Below are positions 22,956 through 33,770 of a DNA stretch of 64,000 nt, one piece after another. The stretch lies in NCBI GenBank assembly GCA_012976225.1, contig JAAVVG010000011.1, forward strand, positions 248,001 to 312,000, read 5' to 3'. Position 1 is the first letter of the stretch; the number at the start of each line of letters is the position of its first letter. The translations under genes and the position numbers were made by a program. The stretch comes from Golubevia sp. BC0850 (lineage: Eukaryota; Basidiomycota; Exobasidiomycetes; Golubeviales; Golubeviaceae). Below the pieces are notes generated by a model. That model saw only the letters and a program-made list of their open reading frames with translations, did not search any database and had not been told where the DNA came from.

Positions 22956-23249
22956 ATCTGATCTTTGGGGTTGTTGGTTGGAAATGAAGCTTTTCCTTTC
23001 CGGGCCATGTATGGCCGAATGACCTGAACTTTCAACTGGATACTGGATGTGCATCTTTCCCTTCTCCCACAACCTCCATTAAAATTCTTTAACTGGTTTC
23101 TAATTCAAGCAAACATAAGATCTACTTAAATCGTCAGCACTCATTTCGCTTACGCTTCACCCAAGAGTCAAATTTTCTTCAAAGTGTCTTGTCCAGTTTC
23201 AGGTAAATCCGGTTCTGCTTGTCCAGCCTCATCCTCATCTAATAACAGA
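22956..23249. promoter_or_regulatory. bidirectional promoter, SDR / PEX13
   Basis: 294 bases between two opposed start codons. CT-rich patches occur near 23060-23090. A GTG-started extension of the PEX13 frame (from 23184) lies here and is probably leader. Confidence 0.6.
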
Positions 23250-25034
23250 ATGGTTTCACCGCCAAAACCCTGGGAAAGGAATGGTGCAGCTGGAATGGAT
23301 TCAGCAGCAACAAGTTCAATATCAACAGATTCTACTGCTTTGACTTCTACAACTCCAGAACTTCCAGATCGACCTAGTACTTTGGGTGGTGCAGGTGAGT
23401 TCGGCAAACTGAATTGAATCACTCAGGTCCAACGCAATCTACCATGACAAGATCGAAAGATTCTTTGAGAAATTAGAAACCGGTGGAATGGGATAGAGAT
23501 CTTGATGAGCATCCAAGATAGATGAGAGTCAGAGAGGAGAGTCTGAAGTGGCTCAGCTCTCTTCATACTCTCTCTTACTCCAATTGATTCCTCTCGGAGT
23601 TGTCTTCATCGCGCTTTTTGGTGTTCAAAGCTGCAGTATTTTTTTGGATCCGCTCAGGATTGACGAATACTCTTTGGCCGAAGCTTTCCCCCGCTAACCT
23701 AACCTCTCTCTCTCTCCTCCTCCTCCTCCTCGCAGCGACCTCTCCTTACTCAAGCGCAGGCTATCGATCTGGAGGAATGGGAATGGGAGGTCTAGGATCT
23801 ACCTATGGAGGAATGGGATCTTCATACGGCTCAACCTATGGATCCTCTTATGGTTCACCTTACTCTCGAATGGGGGGAATGGGATCCTACGGCTCTATGG
23901 GAGGATATGGAGGTATGGGATCCTATGGTTCAATGGGAGGTTACGGAGGTATGGGAGGAGGTTATGGATCAATGGGAGGTTACGGTATGGGAATGAACGG
24001 AATGAATGGAATGGGAATGAACGGGATGGGAATGAATGGAATGCCACAAGACATTTCCTTAACTCAAAGAATGGAATCTGGAACTCAAGCCACCTTTGAA
24101 TTGATTTCTTCAATAGTTGGAGCCTTTGGTGGATTTGCTCAAATGTTAGAATCCACTTTTATGGCTACTCATTCTTCCTTTTTCGCAATGGTTGGAGTTG
24201 CAGATCAATTTGCTCATTTAAGAAATTATTTAGGTCAGGTTTTAAGTATCTTTGCAATGGCTAGATGGTTAAAGAATTTAGCTTTAAAAGCAACTGGTAG
24301 AACTCCAACTATTGAATTAGATCCTAGAGAATTCAAAGATTTTCAAGGAAAAAGTGTAAATGGTGGGAATGGTGGAAAAGCAAGACCAAGTAAGAGGCCT
24401 CTAATCGTTTTCTTTTTAGCTGTGATTGGTTTACCTTATTTGATGTCTAAATTGGTTAGGTTGATTACTCAAAGACAAGAAGAAAGGTTGAAATTGGAAC
24501 AACAACAATTGAATGGTCAAGGTCAATCACTAGGTGGAATCTTACCTGGACAACAAGGTGGTGGAATGATTTCTTCTGTCAATGGAGATGCTATTGATCC
24601 AAGCAAATTAAGTTTCGTTAGATCTCTTTATGCTTATCCTGCTGCTGATCCTTTGGAATTAAGTCTTCAACCTAATGATATCGTGGCGGTTTTGAGTAAA
24701 CATGATCCTCAAACTGGAATGGAAAGTCCTTGGTGGAGAGGTAGAACTAGAGATGGTAGGATCGGTTGGTTCCCTAGCACGTGAGTATTGAACAATTTTT
24801 TAAAGGTTTTTTCTTTCAATAAAGCTGAGAATGGTTTCTGAGGAAAAAAAGCTGAACCCTCACTTTGTCCTTTTCCTCTTCTGTCTCATCAGATACGTTG
24901 AATCTTTGGAAAGTGCGAAAGAGAAGGCTGCCAAAGCTGCTGCTTCTTCTTCTCCAAATAAAATCATAGAACCAGCAGACAAGGCTAAACAAGCTCTTCC
25001 TGCAACTCCAAACGTCGCTAAGGCTGTTAAATAA
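23250..25034 (+). CDS. PEX13: peroxin 13, peroxisomal import docking protein
   Basis: Exons 23250-23394, 23736-24780 and 24893-25034 give 443 residues. Pex13 sits in the peroxisomal membrane and, with Pex14, forms the docking and pore complex for Pex5 and Pex7 cargo. Seen: the family start (SPPKPWERNG), a long T-rich linker, a low-complexity YG/GM segment (about residues 55-150), the conserved membrane-associated region, a hydrophobic segment (LIVFFLAVIGLPYLM), and a C-terminal SH3 domain (VRSLYAYPAADPLELSLQ, then PWWRGRTRDGRIGWFP) split by the last intron at PST/YVE. The start at 23250 was chosen because it gives the family's N-terminus; the open frame upstream has no ATG. The first intron is long (341 bases). 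Confidence 0.95.
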
Positions 25035-25310
25035 GATGCTTGCCGAGGCGAGAGGCCGCGTCCATCATTCTCTTTTGCGATACGGATTTCTCATGTGATT
25101 TTTGACTTCCTCCTGCTTTCTCTTTTTCGGTCCATGTATTTTATCCAAGCTAATTCTCCTTTTTTTGCTCGTTCGACTTGTGTTTGTTGTGTGGAGATTG
25201 AATTTTGAGAAGGGAGGCATTTTTGCCCGGTCCGAGCAATAAGAGAAGTTCTCATTTGGACCTTCTACAGTAATTCTTTCCTTCTTCTCCTCAACATTTC
25301 AAGCTCAAAA

Positions 25311-27458
25311 ATGATTTCAATTCCGTTCTTGAAATCAGAGCCTGCTCATCCAATTTATGATTCCTTCGCAAGATTCTTTGAGTTAATTCTTCCTTCAAGT
25401 TTCCAACCCAGTTCCAATTCACCATTTCTGAGCTGGCAACCAGGTGTTACTCCACTGTCAACTTTACCTTCAGTGATAATCGCCTTATCTTCTTATTTAG
25501 CAATCATTTTCACTGGAAGAGAATTAATCAAGAGATTCAAAATCGGAAGTCTAGAAAAATGGTTAAAAACTCCTTTCTTGATTCACAATCTTTTATTAAC
25601 TGTTGGTAGTGGAATGTTGTTGGCTTGTATGTTGGAAGAAATCTTACCAAGATGGTATAAGTGAGTTTATTATCAGTTTCACATCGCGTTGGAATCAAGG
25701 AGACGAGTGGAAAAGAAGGGCTGGAGGAATTTGGGGATAGAGCAAAACCCAACCAACACCTATCATCTTTCCTCAATTCCCTTGAACAGATATGGTTTCT
25801 ACCACGCCATTTGTGCTACAGAATCTTATACTGATCATATCGAAAAGCTATACCTACTCAATTATTACTTCAAGGTGAGACCATCCTTCAAACAGAGGGT
25901 CCAGACAGAGGCGGAGCTGCAAGCTGGCTTCATCTCTTCCCCCCAAAAAGTGTTGCTGCCACTTGAAACACTCCATAGGTCTTACCATGTTGACTATCTG
26001 TTCTCTCTTTCCCTCAACTTATGCCTTGATAGTACTGGGAGCTAGTCGGTAAGTCCAAACGGGAAAATTTGAATCTCTCTTTTGAGGCAACTAAAAGAAC
26101 CCGTCATTGCCAGATGAGAAGAAACTCACCTATCTCCCCATTTACCCTTCTAACAGACACTGGATTCTTGGTCTTGAAGAAGAAGGTAAGTGTTTACTTT
26201 CCTATAACCTGAAACTCTTTCTCAGATCCCCCCAAGAGAAGAAAGTCTTGGACTCTCGAAATTCAGCCCTCAACTCTAACTTTTCTTCTCGTCTTCTCCT
26301 TCTTCCTTGATGCTCTTTCCTACTGGATTCTTACTTCTTGATTTCATTAGCCTCTGGCTTTCTTACACGTCTACCATCACTCGGCTACTGCTTTGCTATG
26401 TTTCTCTCAACTTATGGGAAGAACTTCTGTTTCTTGGGTAGTCATTGTGAGTTCAATTTCCCTTTGGTTCTTCAAAAGTTGAATAGAGTTCACTGTGTTA
26501 TCGAAGCTACTTCCGAAAGGACAGACGTTGTAAAACGTGACTCAGAGTGGAAACTAGAATCTCCTTGTCAAGAAACAGTCACTCTCGATTTCTGTTTCTG
26601 ACATCCCCTTCTCTTTCCTCCGGACCCTCGTAATTTCTTCTCGCAGACTCTCAACCTAATGGTTCACGTTCTAATGTGTAAGCCTCAAGAACAGATCCCT
26701 TCCTTTCTTTCTTTCTTGGGTTCCTCCACTGACCTTCGTTTCACCCCCTCTCCCCCCCCCTTTCCTTTGATGTTCTACAGACTTCTACTATGCCCTAACT
26801 TCCCTCAAGATCCCCTGCCCATGGAAGAGATTCGTCACTACCGCTCAAATCACTCAATTCATTCTAGATCTTTCAGTAGTCTATTTTGCCTCCTACCAAT
26901 ACTTCGTCGTTCGTTTAGGTTTGGATTTCCTTCCAAGAAAAGGTTCTTGTGCTGCCAATGGAGACCATGCTGTTCTTTCAGGAGTGCTCATCTTGAGTAG
27001 TTACTTGGTTTTGTTCATTTCTTGTGAGTGTTTAGAAATTAAGAGAGCGAGGATCGGGAGTCTCCTTCTCCGAATCCACCTTCTTCAGGTTTACTTTTTC
27101 AAGTTCTCTTTTTCAGACCTATGACTTCTTCTAGCTCATTGTCTGAGAGAGACTTCTAGTTCTTACTGACATCGTCTTTCTACTTTCACCCTCTTCCCTT
27201 TCTCCTTCATCTCTTCTAGTCTATCGTCGTACTTACAACGCCAAATCAGCAAAGTTAACTTCAGCTCGTCAGGCCAAATTATCTGATCAGGCGACTGCTT
27301 CTTCAGTCAAGGCAACTCCTGCTTCAAATGGATCCGCTAAAGTTAGGCCAAACGCCCTAAATGCTCTCCCAGTTCCAGGTCAGGCTCCATATGGTTTGGA
27401 GGTGAACTCAAACCCTGGAACTCCTCAACCTCCATCTAAGGCTTTGCATCAAGAATAA
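25311..27458 (+). CDS. very-long-chain fatty acid elongase (ELO family)
   Basis: Eight exons (25311-25660, 25790-25874, 26033-26048, 26157-26185, 26351-26446, 26647-26677, 26781-27023, 27220-27458) give 362 residues. ELO proteins are ER-membrane condensing enzymes that lengthen acyl-CoAs for sphingolipids and other lipids. Seen: several membrane helices, the LYLLNYYFK segment, [15 protein letters not shown], the catalytic HVYHH box (exon 5), [10 protein letters not shown], and [12 protein letters not shown]. The C-terminal 75 residues are hydrophilic and end [13 protein letters not shown]. Three exons are 16, 29 and 31 bases; they are supported by exact phase closure and by restoring family motifs. 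Fungal ELO2/ELO3-type specificity is likely but not decided by what I can see. It follows PEX13 on the same strand by about 280 bases. Confidence 0.92.
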
Positions 27459-28173
27459 AGCGGCGGTTTTCAAGACTAGACGTTTCTCTCTCAGCTTCTT
27501 TCCCCTTCCAACCCCCCCCCCCCTTTTCTTCTTCTAAATCTTCTCCTTTTTTTTACCCCTTCAAGTCATTCTCAGTTCCCTTCGGCTTGTCTTTTTACTT
27601 TTATTCTTATCTTTGTTGGCTTTTCGACTCCCTAGCCTCAACCTCAACAAAAATGTATGACTATTCTCTCTTCCCCAAAGTAATTCTCGAAAACTAAATA
27701 AGCGCATAACTTAGAAATGAATCATTCTTCCTTACCTCGTCTTGCCGGTGATCGAAGTATGGACTTTGCAATCGAAATGGAACTTCTGACTGGAATCGCC
27801 ACCGGAAGAAAAAAGGGGGTGAGCAGCGCCTCATTCTCGCACACGTCACGCACTTCACCGCTTCCCTCTGGGCGTGAGCTTCCAGGACAGAGTATGCATT
27901 AGTTTCAAGGTCAAGCAAAGAAGGAGCAGAGGAGAGACGGGAAGGAGGAAGGAGGTTCAGCTCTTCCGAAGGGAGGAAGACGTCTCCTTTGGATTCTTTC
28001 GATACCGGGACTCTTGAAAGAAACAGAGAGTGCTTCCGTTGCTGAGAAAAAAGCGCAGTTAAAGGATCGCTTCTTCCGGAAAAGGTATAAAATTGGCCCC
28101 TCTTGCCATCATTTTGAGGATCTCTTTTCAAACCAACCCAACGACGTCCCCTCCACTCTCTTCAGCTTCCAGT
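27459..28173. other. intergenic; TATA box before the Ser-rich protein gene
   Basis: 3' region of the elongase gene with poly-C and poly-T runs (near 27515-27555), then the promoter of the next gene. A TATAAAA at 28086-28092 lies about 85 bases before the ATG at 28174. Open frames in it have no supporting features. Confidence 0.5.
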
Positions 28174-28925
28174 ATGATCAATTCTTTCAACGTCTTCTAC
28201 TTATTCTTGGCTCTCAGCTTCGCCTCAAGAGCCATCTCTTCGCCGAATCCAACTCCAACTCCTGAGAACAAGCTCTACGCCAGACAAGACGATTCTGAAA
28301 GATCGTCTTTTGAGGCGTCACTCTCTTCAGCCGCTTCTGCAGCTTCTGCGTCAATCTCTTCCATAGTCGCATCTGGGGCCTCTGAATATGGCTCAGTAGC
28401 AGCTTCTTTCAGCTCCTCTATCGAAAATGTCGAAGCAAGTAGAAGTTCAAGTTTCGCTAGCATCACACTCAACCATCCAACTCAGGCATTCGGAACCACT
28501 CTTTCAGAATGCGATGGTCTAGATTGGGACTGGGACTGGGGTAATTGGGACGGAAGTGAAGTATCTGGTTGTTGTGATGGGGCCGTTGTAGGTGAGAAAT
28601 CTGTCAGGATCTACCTCTTTCTCTTCCCTCCCACATCAATTCTGACTTCCCGCTTCACCTTCTCTCCCTCCCCTCAGAGGGAAGGTGCTACGACACCTCT
28701 TCCTTCGTCAGTGGTGGTACTTCTGTTGCAACCTCAACGGGCTCTGATTCGGGTTCGGACTCGACTTTGACTCGCTCTCGCTCTGTCGACACTTCCACTT
28801 CTACCTCAACCAACAACGCACTATCTGACACGGATTCGGATGATAGCGGAGTGACTGGATCTTCAAAACCTTTCTGTCTTTTGCTCTTCGGTTTGGCAGG
28901 AGGGGTGGCTTTTATGTTGATGTAG
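28174..28925 (+). CDS. secreted Ser-rich wall or membrane-anchored protein
   Basis: Exons 28174-28591 and 28678-28925 give 221 residues. A signal peptide is clear (FYLFLALSFASRAISS), followed by a Ser/Ala-rich region, a short unusual Trp/Asp block (DWDWDWGNWDG) flanked by Cys (one before, CC after, one more after the intron), a Ser/Thr-rich region, and a C-terminal hydrophobic end (PFCLLLFGLAGGVAFMLM). This is the layout of a GPI-anchored or single-pass cell-wall protein; the very short tail after the hydrophobic stretch favours GPI. No family is recognised. An upstream in-frame Met exists, but only the 28174 start places the signal peptide at the N-terminus. Confidence 0.75.
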
Positions 28926-29543
28926 ACATACAACTCCTGACCACTGTAAATAGGTATCTTCTCTTACTTTATTTTGATTTCGGACAGACCAAAAGACAAT
29001 AATAGCGATACACAAATGCTAGATAGATACAACTGATCTGTAAATAGGATACTCTTTTCCCATGTGCACGAAATTTCATAATCATTGCAAGCAAAGAAAA
29101 CAGAGCAATCGTAGTCAATTTGAAACATACAACATTTGATTTCTGAGAAATCTCCCAGCCCAGCCGGGATAGAGTTAGATGAGAGCAAGACACGGAACAG
29201 AAAGAAAGATGAGAGAAACAACGTGAAGATGGCAGAGAAGAAATGAGATGGTGGACAAGCAGTTAAGGATGGGAAGAGATTTTACATGATGAAAGTGAGC
29301 TTGAGTGCTTGAGTGTTCGAGGGCTTGAAGATGGCGGGCAAAAAGAAAGTGACGAGTTGGGTCTTTGAAAGATCGAAACATGATAAGAAACTTGTCACCA
29401 GGACACTGAGACATAAGCAGAAGCAGGAAGCAAAAACGAAGCACTGGCATTTGAGACTCGAGAATTGAGAAAGGGGAGCAGAAAGAGAGAGGGAAAGAGC
29501 TTGCGAGTGAAGCAGATGGTCGTTGAAGTTGGAGTAAAGACAA
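28926..29543. other. intergenic, convergent 3' ends
   Basis: No gene supported. Two overlapping minus-strand open frames (28964-29221, 29175-29543) are Leu/Phe/Cys-rich translations of untranslated sequence, without splice continuity to the neighbouring gene. Confidence 0.45.
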
Positions 29544-31747
29544 TTAACCTCTTGAAGGTGGTCTTGGCATCCCAATGATGGAATGTCTGTAGGAGCTAGG
29601 CGGTGCAGTGCTACCTCCTACTCTCTTTCTAGATGACGAAGGAGGTGTCATTCCATCTTGATGAGCCTCCGAATTGACACTTATTCTACTACTAGGTCTA
29701 CTTCCACCTTTAACAGAACCAACATTAGAAGTCATATTCGGATATTGACTAGGATTACTCAAATTCTCGAATTCACCTAAAGATCCAACTGACCCTCTTC
29801 TTAATCTTGCATTCGAAGCATTGTTAGCTCTAGGAAGAATTGAGGGTTGAGACAAAGAAGCGATTGGAATCGAGCTAATGGATAGCCTTCTGTGACCTGG
29901 AGTGTTCGAGAAATCCACTTCTTTCCTAGCTCTCTGCTGCTGCTGCTGTTGTTGTTCTGAAAGGACTGACTTGATTGAGCAGCCCAAAGCGCTTGAGGAT
30001 TTGCCATGTGATGGAGCCGAGGAGAGTCTCTGACGGGATGGAGAATCGGTTCCAGAAGAGGTAGTCATTCCGGAAGGAAGTTCACCCTCTACGCGACCAC
30101 CTCTAGCTGAAGCCGCACGATTACTTCGAGGCTTGATAGTCGGAGCAGCTAGACTGCTAGGTTTGGGCCCCGTTGAAAGGCGACGATGACCAGGTGTATT
30201 GCTGCAGAGTGTGAGGAGAAGAGAAAAGAGAGTAGTCAGTAAGGAACCTGATGTCTCGAATAGTGCGATCGGATGACATCACTCACCTGAAATCAACTGG
30301 CTTCCTCTCCTTTGCTGGACCACCCAGAGCCTTTTCCGGACTCCCACCTCCCGTCCTCGCCTGAGAAGCTTTGTTCTGTCTAGGAGCGATAGTCGGAGCA
30401 GCCAAACTTGCCAATTGAATTCCAGTAGAAGCTCTCTTATGACCAGGAGTGACAGAGAAATCGACAGGTCTCTTCTCTCTGACCGGAGCTGAAGTTTCCA
30501 CCTCAATTCCCATTCTAGCAGCAGCAGCTTTGTTCATTCTAGGACCAAGAGTAGGCTTAGCCAAGCTCTTCGGTACTGGAACTTCACTCTTCTTCACTCC
30601 CGAGATTCCAATCTGTCCCTTGTCCTTTTCAGAACCACTCCCTTGAGAAGTAGCATCCGAGACTGTTCTGCGAGGAACCTTTGGCAGTTCTATCCCCATT
30701 CTCAAAGCTGCTGCTCTTGACATCCTAGGTTGAATGGAAGCTTTCTTGTGAGAAGCTGGTAGAGGTCTAGCTCTGAAAATTGCTGAATTAGGATTGACTT
30801 GATAGGAGTTTCCGGAAGGCGACTTGGTCATCGGTTGACTGTAGGAATACTCTTCTTGTAAATCTAGTGGTTCTCCAGTTCTTGAATCGTAGGCGAAACC
30901 TTGATCATCCCAAACGATGTCTTCAGAATTCAACATGATTTCGTTCTTCTTCTCATTCGAGCTGAATAAAGTATTGAAACCTTCGTTCGCCAGGGCTTTG
31001 AGAGCTGCTGGAGAGGCTATTTCTGGAAATCCTAGTCCGACTGAGAGGGGAGATCGAAGGGGAAGCGATTAGAGAATAAAGGGGGAATGTAGGCTCGAGA
31101 AGTTATGTCTACTCACTTTGCCTCTCAGCTGCCTGAGAGGAAGGAGAACCATAGAACAGATCTCCATAAGTAGATCTCAAAGTAGTCCCTTTCTTTGGAA
31201 TGGGTAAACCATTGGCATCTAATGTAAGATCCTCCTCCTCCTCATCTTCCCCATCAAGTCCTGATCCACCTCTTGCCTTGTCCTCACCAATCAGAGACCA
31301 CCAAGTTTCAACGCAATTACTTCTCTCTATCACCATAACATACAATGGATTTGCAGTCAACTTTCTACATAACCTGTCTACTGTCTCTTGATCTTTCTCT
31401 TGAGCTAGGAACTCTGATAGAAAGTCAATGTCCTCCATTGTCCAATTCTCGAGTCTTTCAGTTAAGATTTCGAAACCTGAGGAAGTTAACCTTGATTGAA
31501 TTGCTAATCTATGAACTTTTGCACAGCTACCCATTAGGATAGCGAGGCATCTCGTTGGCGGGATTAAATTGAAAGACCTTTGAGAAGGAGTTGGCGAGGC
31601 TAGAGAATAAGAACCTGAACGTGGAATGGTCAAGATCGGAGATCTACTTGGTGAATGAGTTGGTGAGTTTGAAGCTGGATTTGAATTTGAATTTGAATTT
31701 GAAGTTGATGGGAATGGTAATCCCATCGAAGGGCTTAGAGTTGCCAT
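29544..31747 (-). CDS. degenerate NDP-kinase-like protein with C-terminal TPGH repeats
   Basis: Exons 31117-31747, 30287-31040 and 29544-30201 give 680 residues. Residues about 55-225 follow the nucleoside diphosphate kinase fold order: RCLAILMGS for the first strand, SGFEILTERL, WTMEDIDFL, YVMVIERSNCVETWWSLIG, an acidic insert, LRSTYGDLFYGS and AAERQIGLGFPE. The catalytic His of the family (N-x-x-H-G-S-D) is Tyr here (FYGSP), and the KPD motif of the first strand is absent, so kinase activity is not expected. The remaining 430 residues hold a repeated motif (VDFSNTPGHRRLS, then APTI.PR.N.A..AR), three clear and two partial copies, plus a run of 8 Gln. Function unknown; a binding or scaffold role is inference. 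Confidence 0.8.
29880..30475 (-). repeat. TPGH protein repeats (three clear copies)
   Basis: Copies read VDFSVTPGHKR (30436-30473), VDFS/NTPGHRRLS (split by the intron at 30202-30286) and VDFSNTPGHRRLS (29880-29922), each followed by a second conserved block with PR-x-N-x-A-x-x-AR. Upstream partial copies keep only the second block (PRMSRAAALRMGIE, PRMNKAAAARMGIE). Confidence 0.8.
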
Positions 31748-32101
31748 CCAGATTCAGAATGGAATTCAAGGAATGGAAGATCAGAGCGAGATGCCAGCAA
31801 CTATACGTGTCTCAAGTTGAAGCGTGGAGCGTGGTTGCTTAGGAACTAGCAGAGATGGAAGGAAGAATAAGAAATGAACAGAATCGCAAAGAGAAAGGAT
31901 TGAAGAGATATAGGGAGGTGAGGAGGACAAAGGAGTTCAACGCGATGAATTGAAAGTGGCCTAAGCGCCAACTGCAGATGATCGGTCATTCACTTCGGTT
32001 TTGCAGCTTTGATTGAATTGTATAAATCCAAAGTTGATGAAAATATTACAGAGAAAGTCAACGTGAAAATATCGTCAACGATTTTAAGGAGGCAACCTGC
32101 C
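31748..32101. other. intergenic between two minus-strand genes
   Basis: Promoter of the NDPK-like gene and 3' end of SMD1. No gene seen. Confidence 0.5.
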
Positions 32102-33134
32102 CTAGAAACCCCCACGACCCCTACCCCTTGGAGGTCCTCCGCGCCCTCTCCCACCTCCTCTCCCTCCGCCCCTTCCTCCACCTCTACCACCTCTATCCTT
32201 TGTTTGAGGCTTTCTGACTCCCTTGGTCTTTGGAGTATCATCAACTAAGAGAACATCCAAAGGTAGAGAATCGGGTAAAATCCAATAACGAGTGTTATTT
32301 CCTCTAATCGATAGAGTATCTAGAGATAGAGGTTCACGTCCTCTGATGGTCATTTTGACAGTCTTGAGATGGGTGTTCATTTGTGGGTCAACACCTGATG
32401 GGACAAAGAAGGAAAGGTTAGAAAGAGCAGGGAGGAAGGAATTGCTTTGAGATTGGGCTCACCTGTCACTGTCCCGTGAACTACAGTTCCATTTTTGAGT
32501 TCAATTGTTACACTCTCATTGTTGAGTTTCATCAAAAATCTGGAGGGGAGAGAGAGAAGAAGCGAGACGTGTGAGAAGTTTGAGCAAGGCTGGAGGTGAG
32601 ACGAAGAACCAATCTTGCAGCAGAGAGGCTCTTGAGATATGTTGAATGATAACCAGATATGGATATGAGACCTTTAGAATCTCGAGAATGTCACATTTGA
32701 TTGATGTATGCCTTCCCACTTACTCAGCTGAGTGAGATAGAGACCTTCTGACAGCTTCGACATGACCCACCTCCTGCTTCCACCTCTCTCACTGAGCCAA
32801 ATCAGCAGAATTGAGTGAAGCAAAACCTCTGAAACAGCTTAAAGCTCTCCAAGTGATTCGCCAGACCTCTTCTACAAAGCATCCAAAGCTAGTACTTCCT
32901 TCTTGCAACCCAGAACTACCTACGTCCCTTCATCTCTCCCTCTCCTTCCGCAACCTCTCTCAATCTTGATCAGATAAATTCAGTATGCATATGTTCGACT
33001 TGAAACCTCGAAACGCTTTCTCTGCGAACAGACAAGGGCTTGCTCTCCAACTCCATCTCAACCTTCTCTTCCTCACTTCACTGACCCTCTCATCTAACGT
33101 CTCCATCTCTACCTACTCACCTGACAAGCTTCAT
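32102..33134 (-). CDS. SMD1: small nuclear ribonucleoprotein Sm D1
   Basis: Exons 33121-33134, 32463-32539 and 32102-32394 give 127 residues. Sm D1 is one of seven Sm proteins forming the ring on U1, U2, U4 and U5 snRNA in the spliceosome. Seen: MKLVRFLMKL start, Sm1 motif ([19 protein letters not shown]), [10 protein letters not shown], Sm2 motif ([20 protein letters not shown]) and the Arg/Gly-rich tail ([12 protein letters not shown]). The first coding exon is only 14 bases (MKLV plus two bases) and lies 581 bases upstream of the next exon; it was found by requiring an ATG-AAG start followed by GTGAGT. The first intron is about six times the usual length here. Confidence 0.93.
32540..33120 (-). 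other. 581-base intron of SMD1
   Basis: Canonical ends (GTGAGTAGG, CCCTCCAG). I looked for snoRNA boxes by eye and found no convincing C/D pair; an H/ACA RNA cannot be judged without folding. Confidence 0.7.
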
Positions 33135-33770
33135 CTTCCCAAAATTATTCTTCTAAATTCAACCTGGATCGTTTTTTGTCTTGATTCTTCCAATATAGAT
33201 GTCCGAGTAGTAATCTCAGTCTTTAACTTTGTTCTTCCGATTCGACCTTTGTTGAAGTTATGGTAGTTCTTTTGTTTAAGCCTTGACCCTATCTGGCAAA
33301 ATTATCAGTATTAACCTCTTTCAGTGAAGAGAAGAAGTTTGAAAGGTTGCTTAGAAGGGGAGTCTGGCGAAAATGGATGTTGGGGTTGGGAATCAATAGT
33401 CCAGAAGACTCGAGCAGCAGAGCGTAGTCAATCGTCAGACGAGCGTCCGCCATCATCGCAGGGTTTGAGGTTTCGAACTGTTTAAGTCCAAGCAGCAAGT
33501 TGAAGGAAACACCATAGGGGTGGTATCGCTTTGGAACTGGCAGCATCTGCTGAGACAGAGTCAAGTCTGGCAGCCTTTCCCCTCCCTTCTCGACTCAGAC
33601 TTTTCTTATTTGCAGACTCCCAAATCTCTCTTCCCCTCTCCTTATTGAGAGCTGATATACAATCAAACGTATGGCTATCACACAGCCTCGCATCCTCGAT
33701 CACTCAGTCATCCGAGTCTCATCTGAGGAATGGTCGTTAAATTTCAATTTGGCCAGCACTCAGCAGAACA
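33135..33770. other. intergenic; SMD1 promoter and LCL2 3' region
   Basis: Two minus-strand open frames (33289-33564, 33482-33703) are present, but neither has splice continuity or a recognisable motif. No tRNA-like B box with a matching A box was found. Confidence 0.45.

Noticed and set aside
23184-23249. GTG-started extension of PEX13
   Set aside because: No ATG, and the family start (SPPKPWE) follows the ATG at 23250.
27510-27560. poly-C and poly-T tracts
   Set aside because: Simple 3' region sequence; no terminal repeats or target duplications that would suggest a mobile element.
28093-28173. N-terminal extension of the Ser-rich protein from an upstream Met
   Set aside because: It would bury the signal peptide and overlaps the region just after the TATA box, likely leader.
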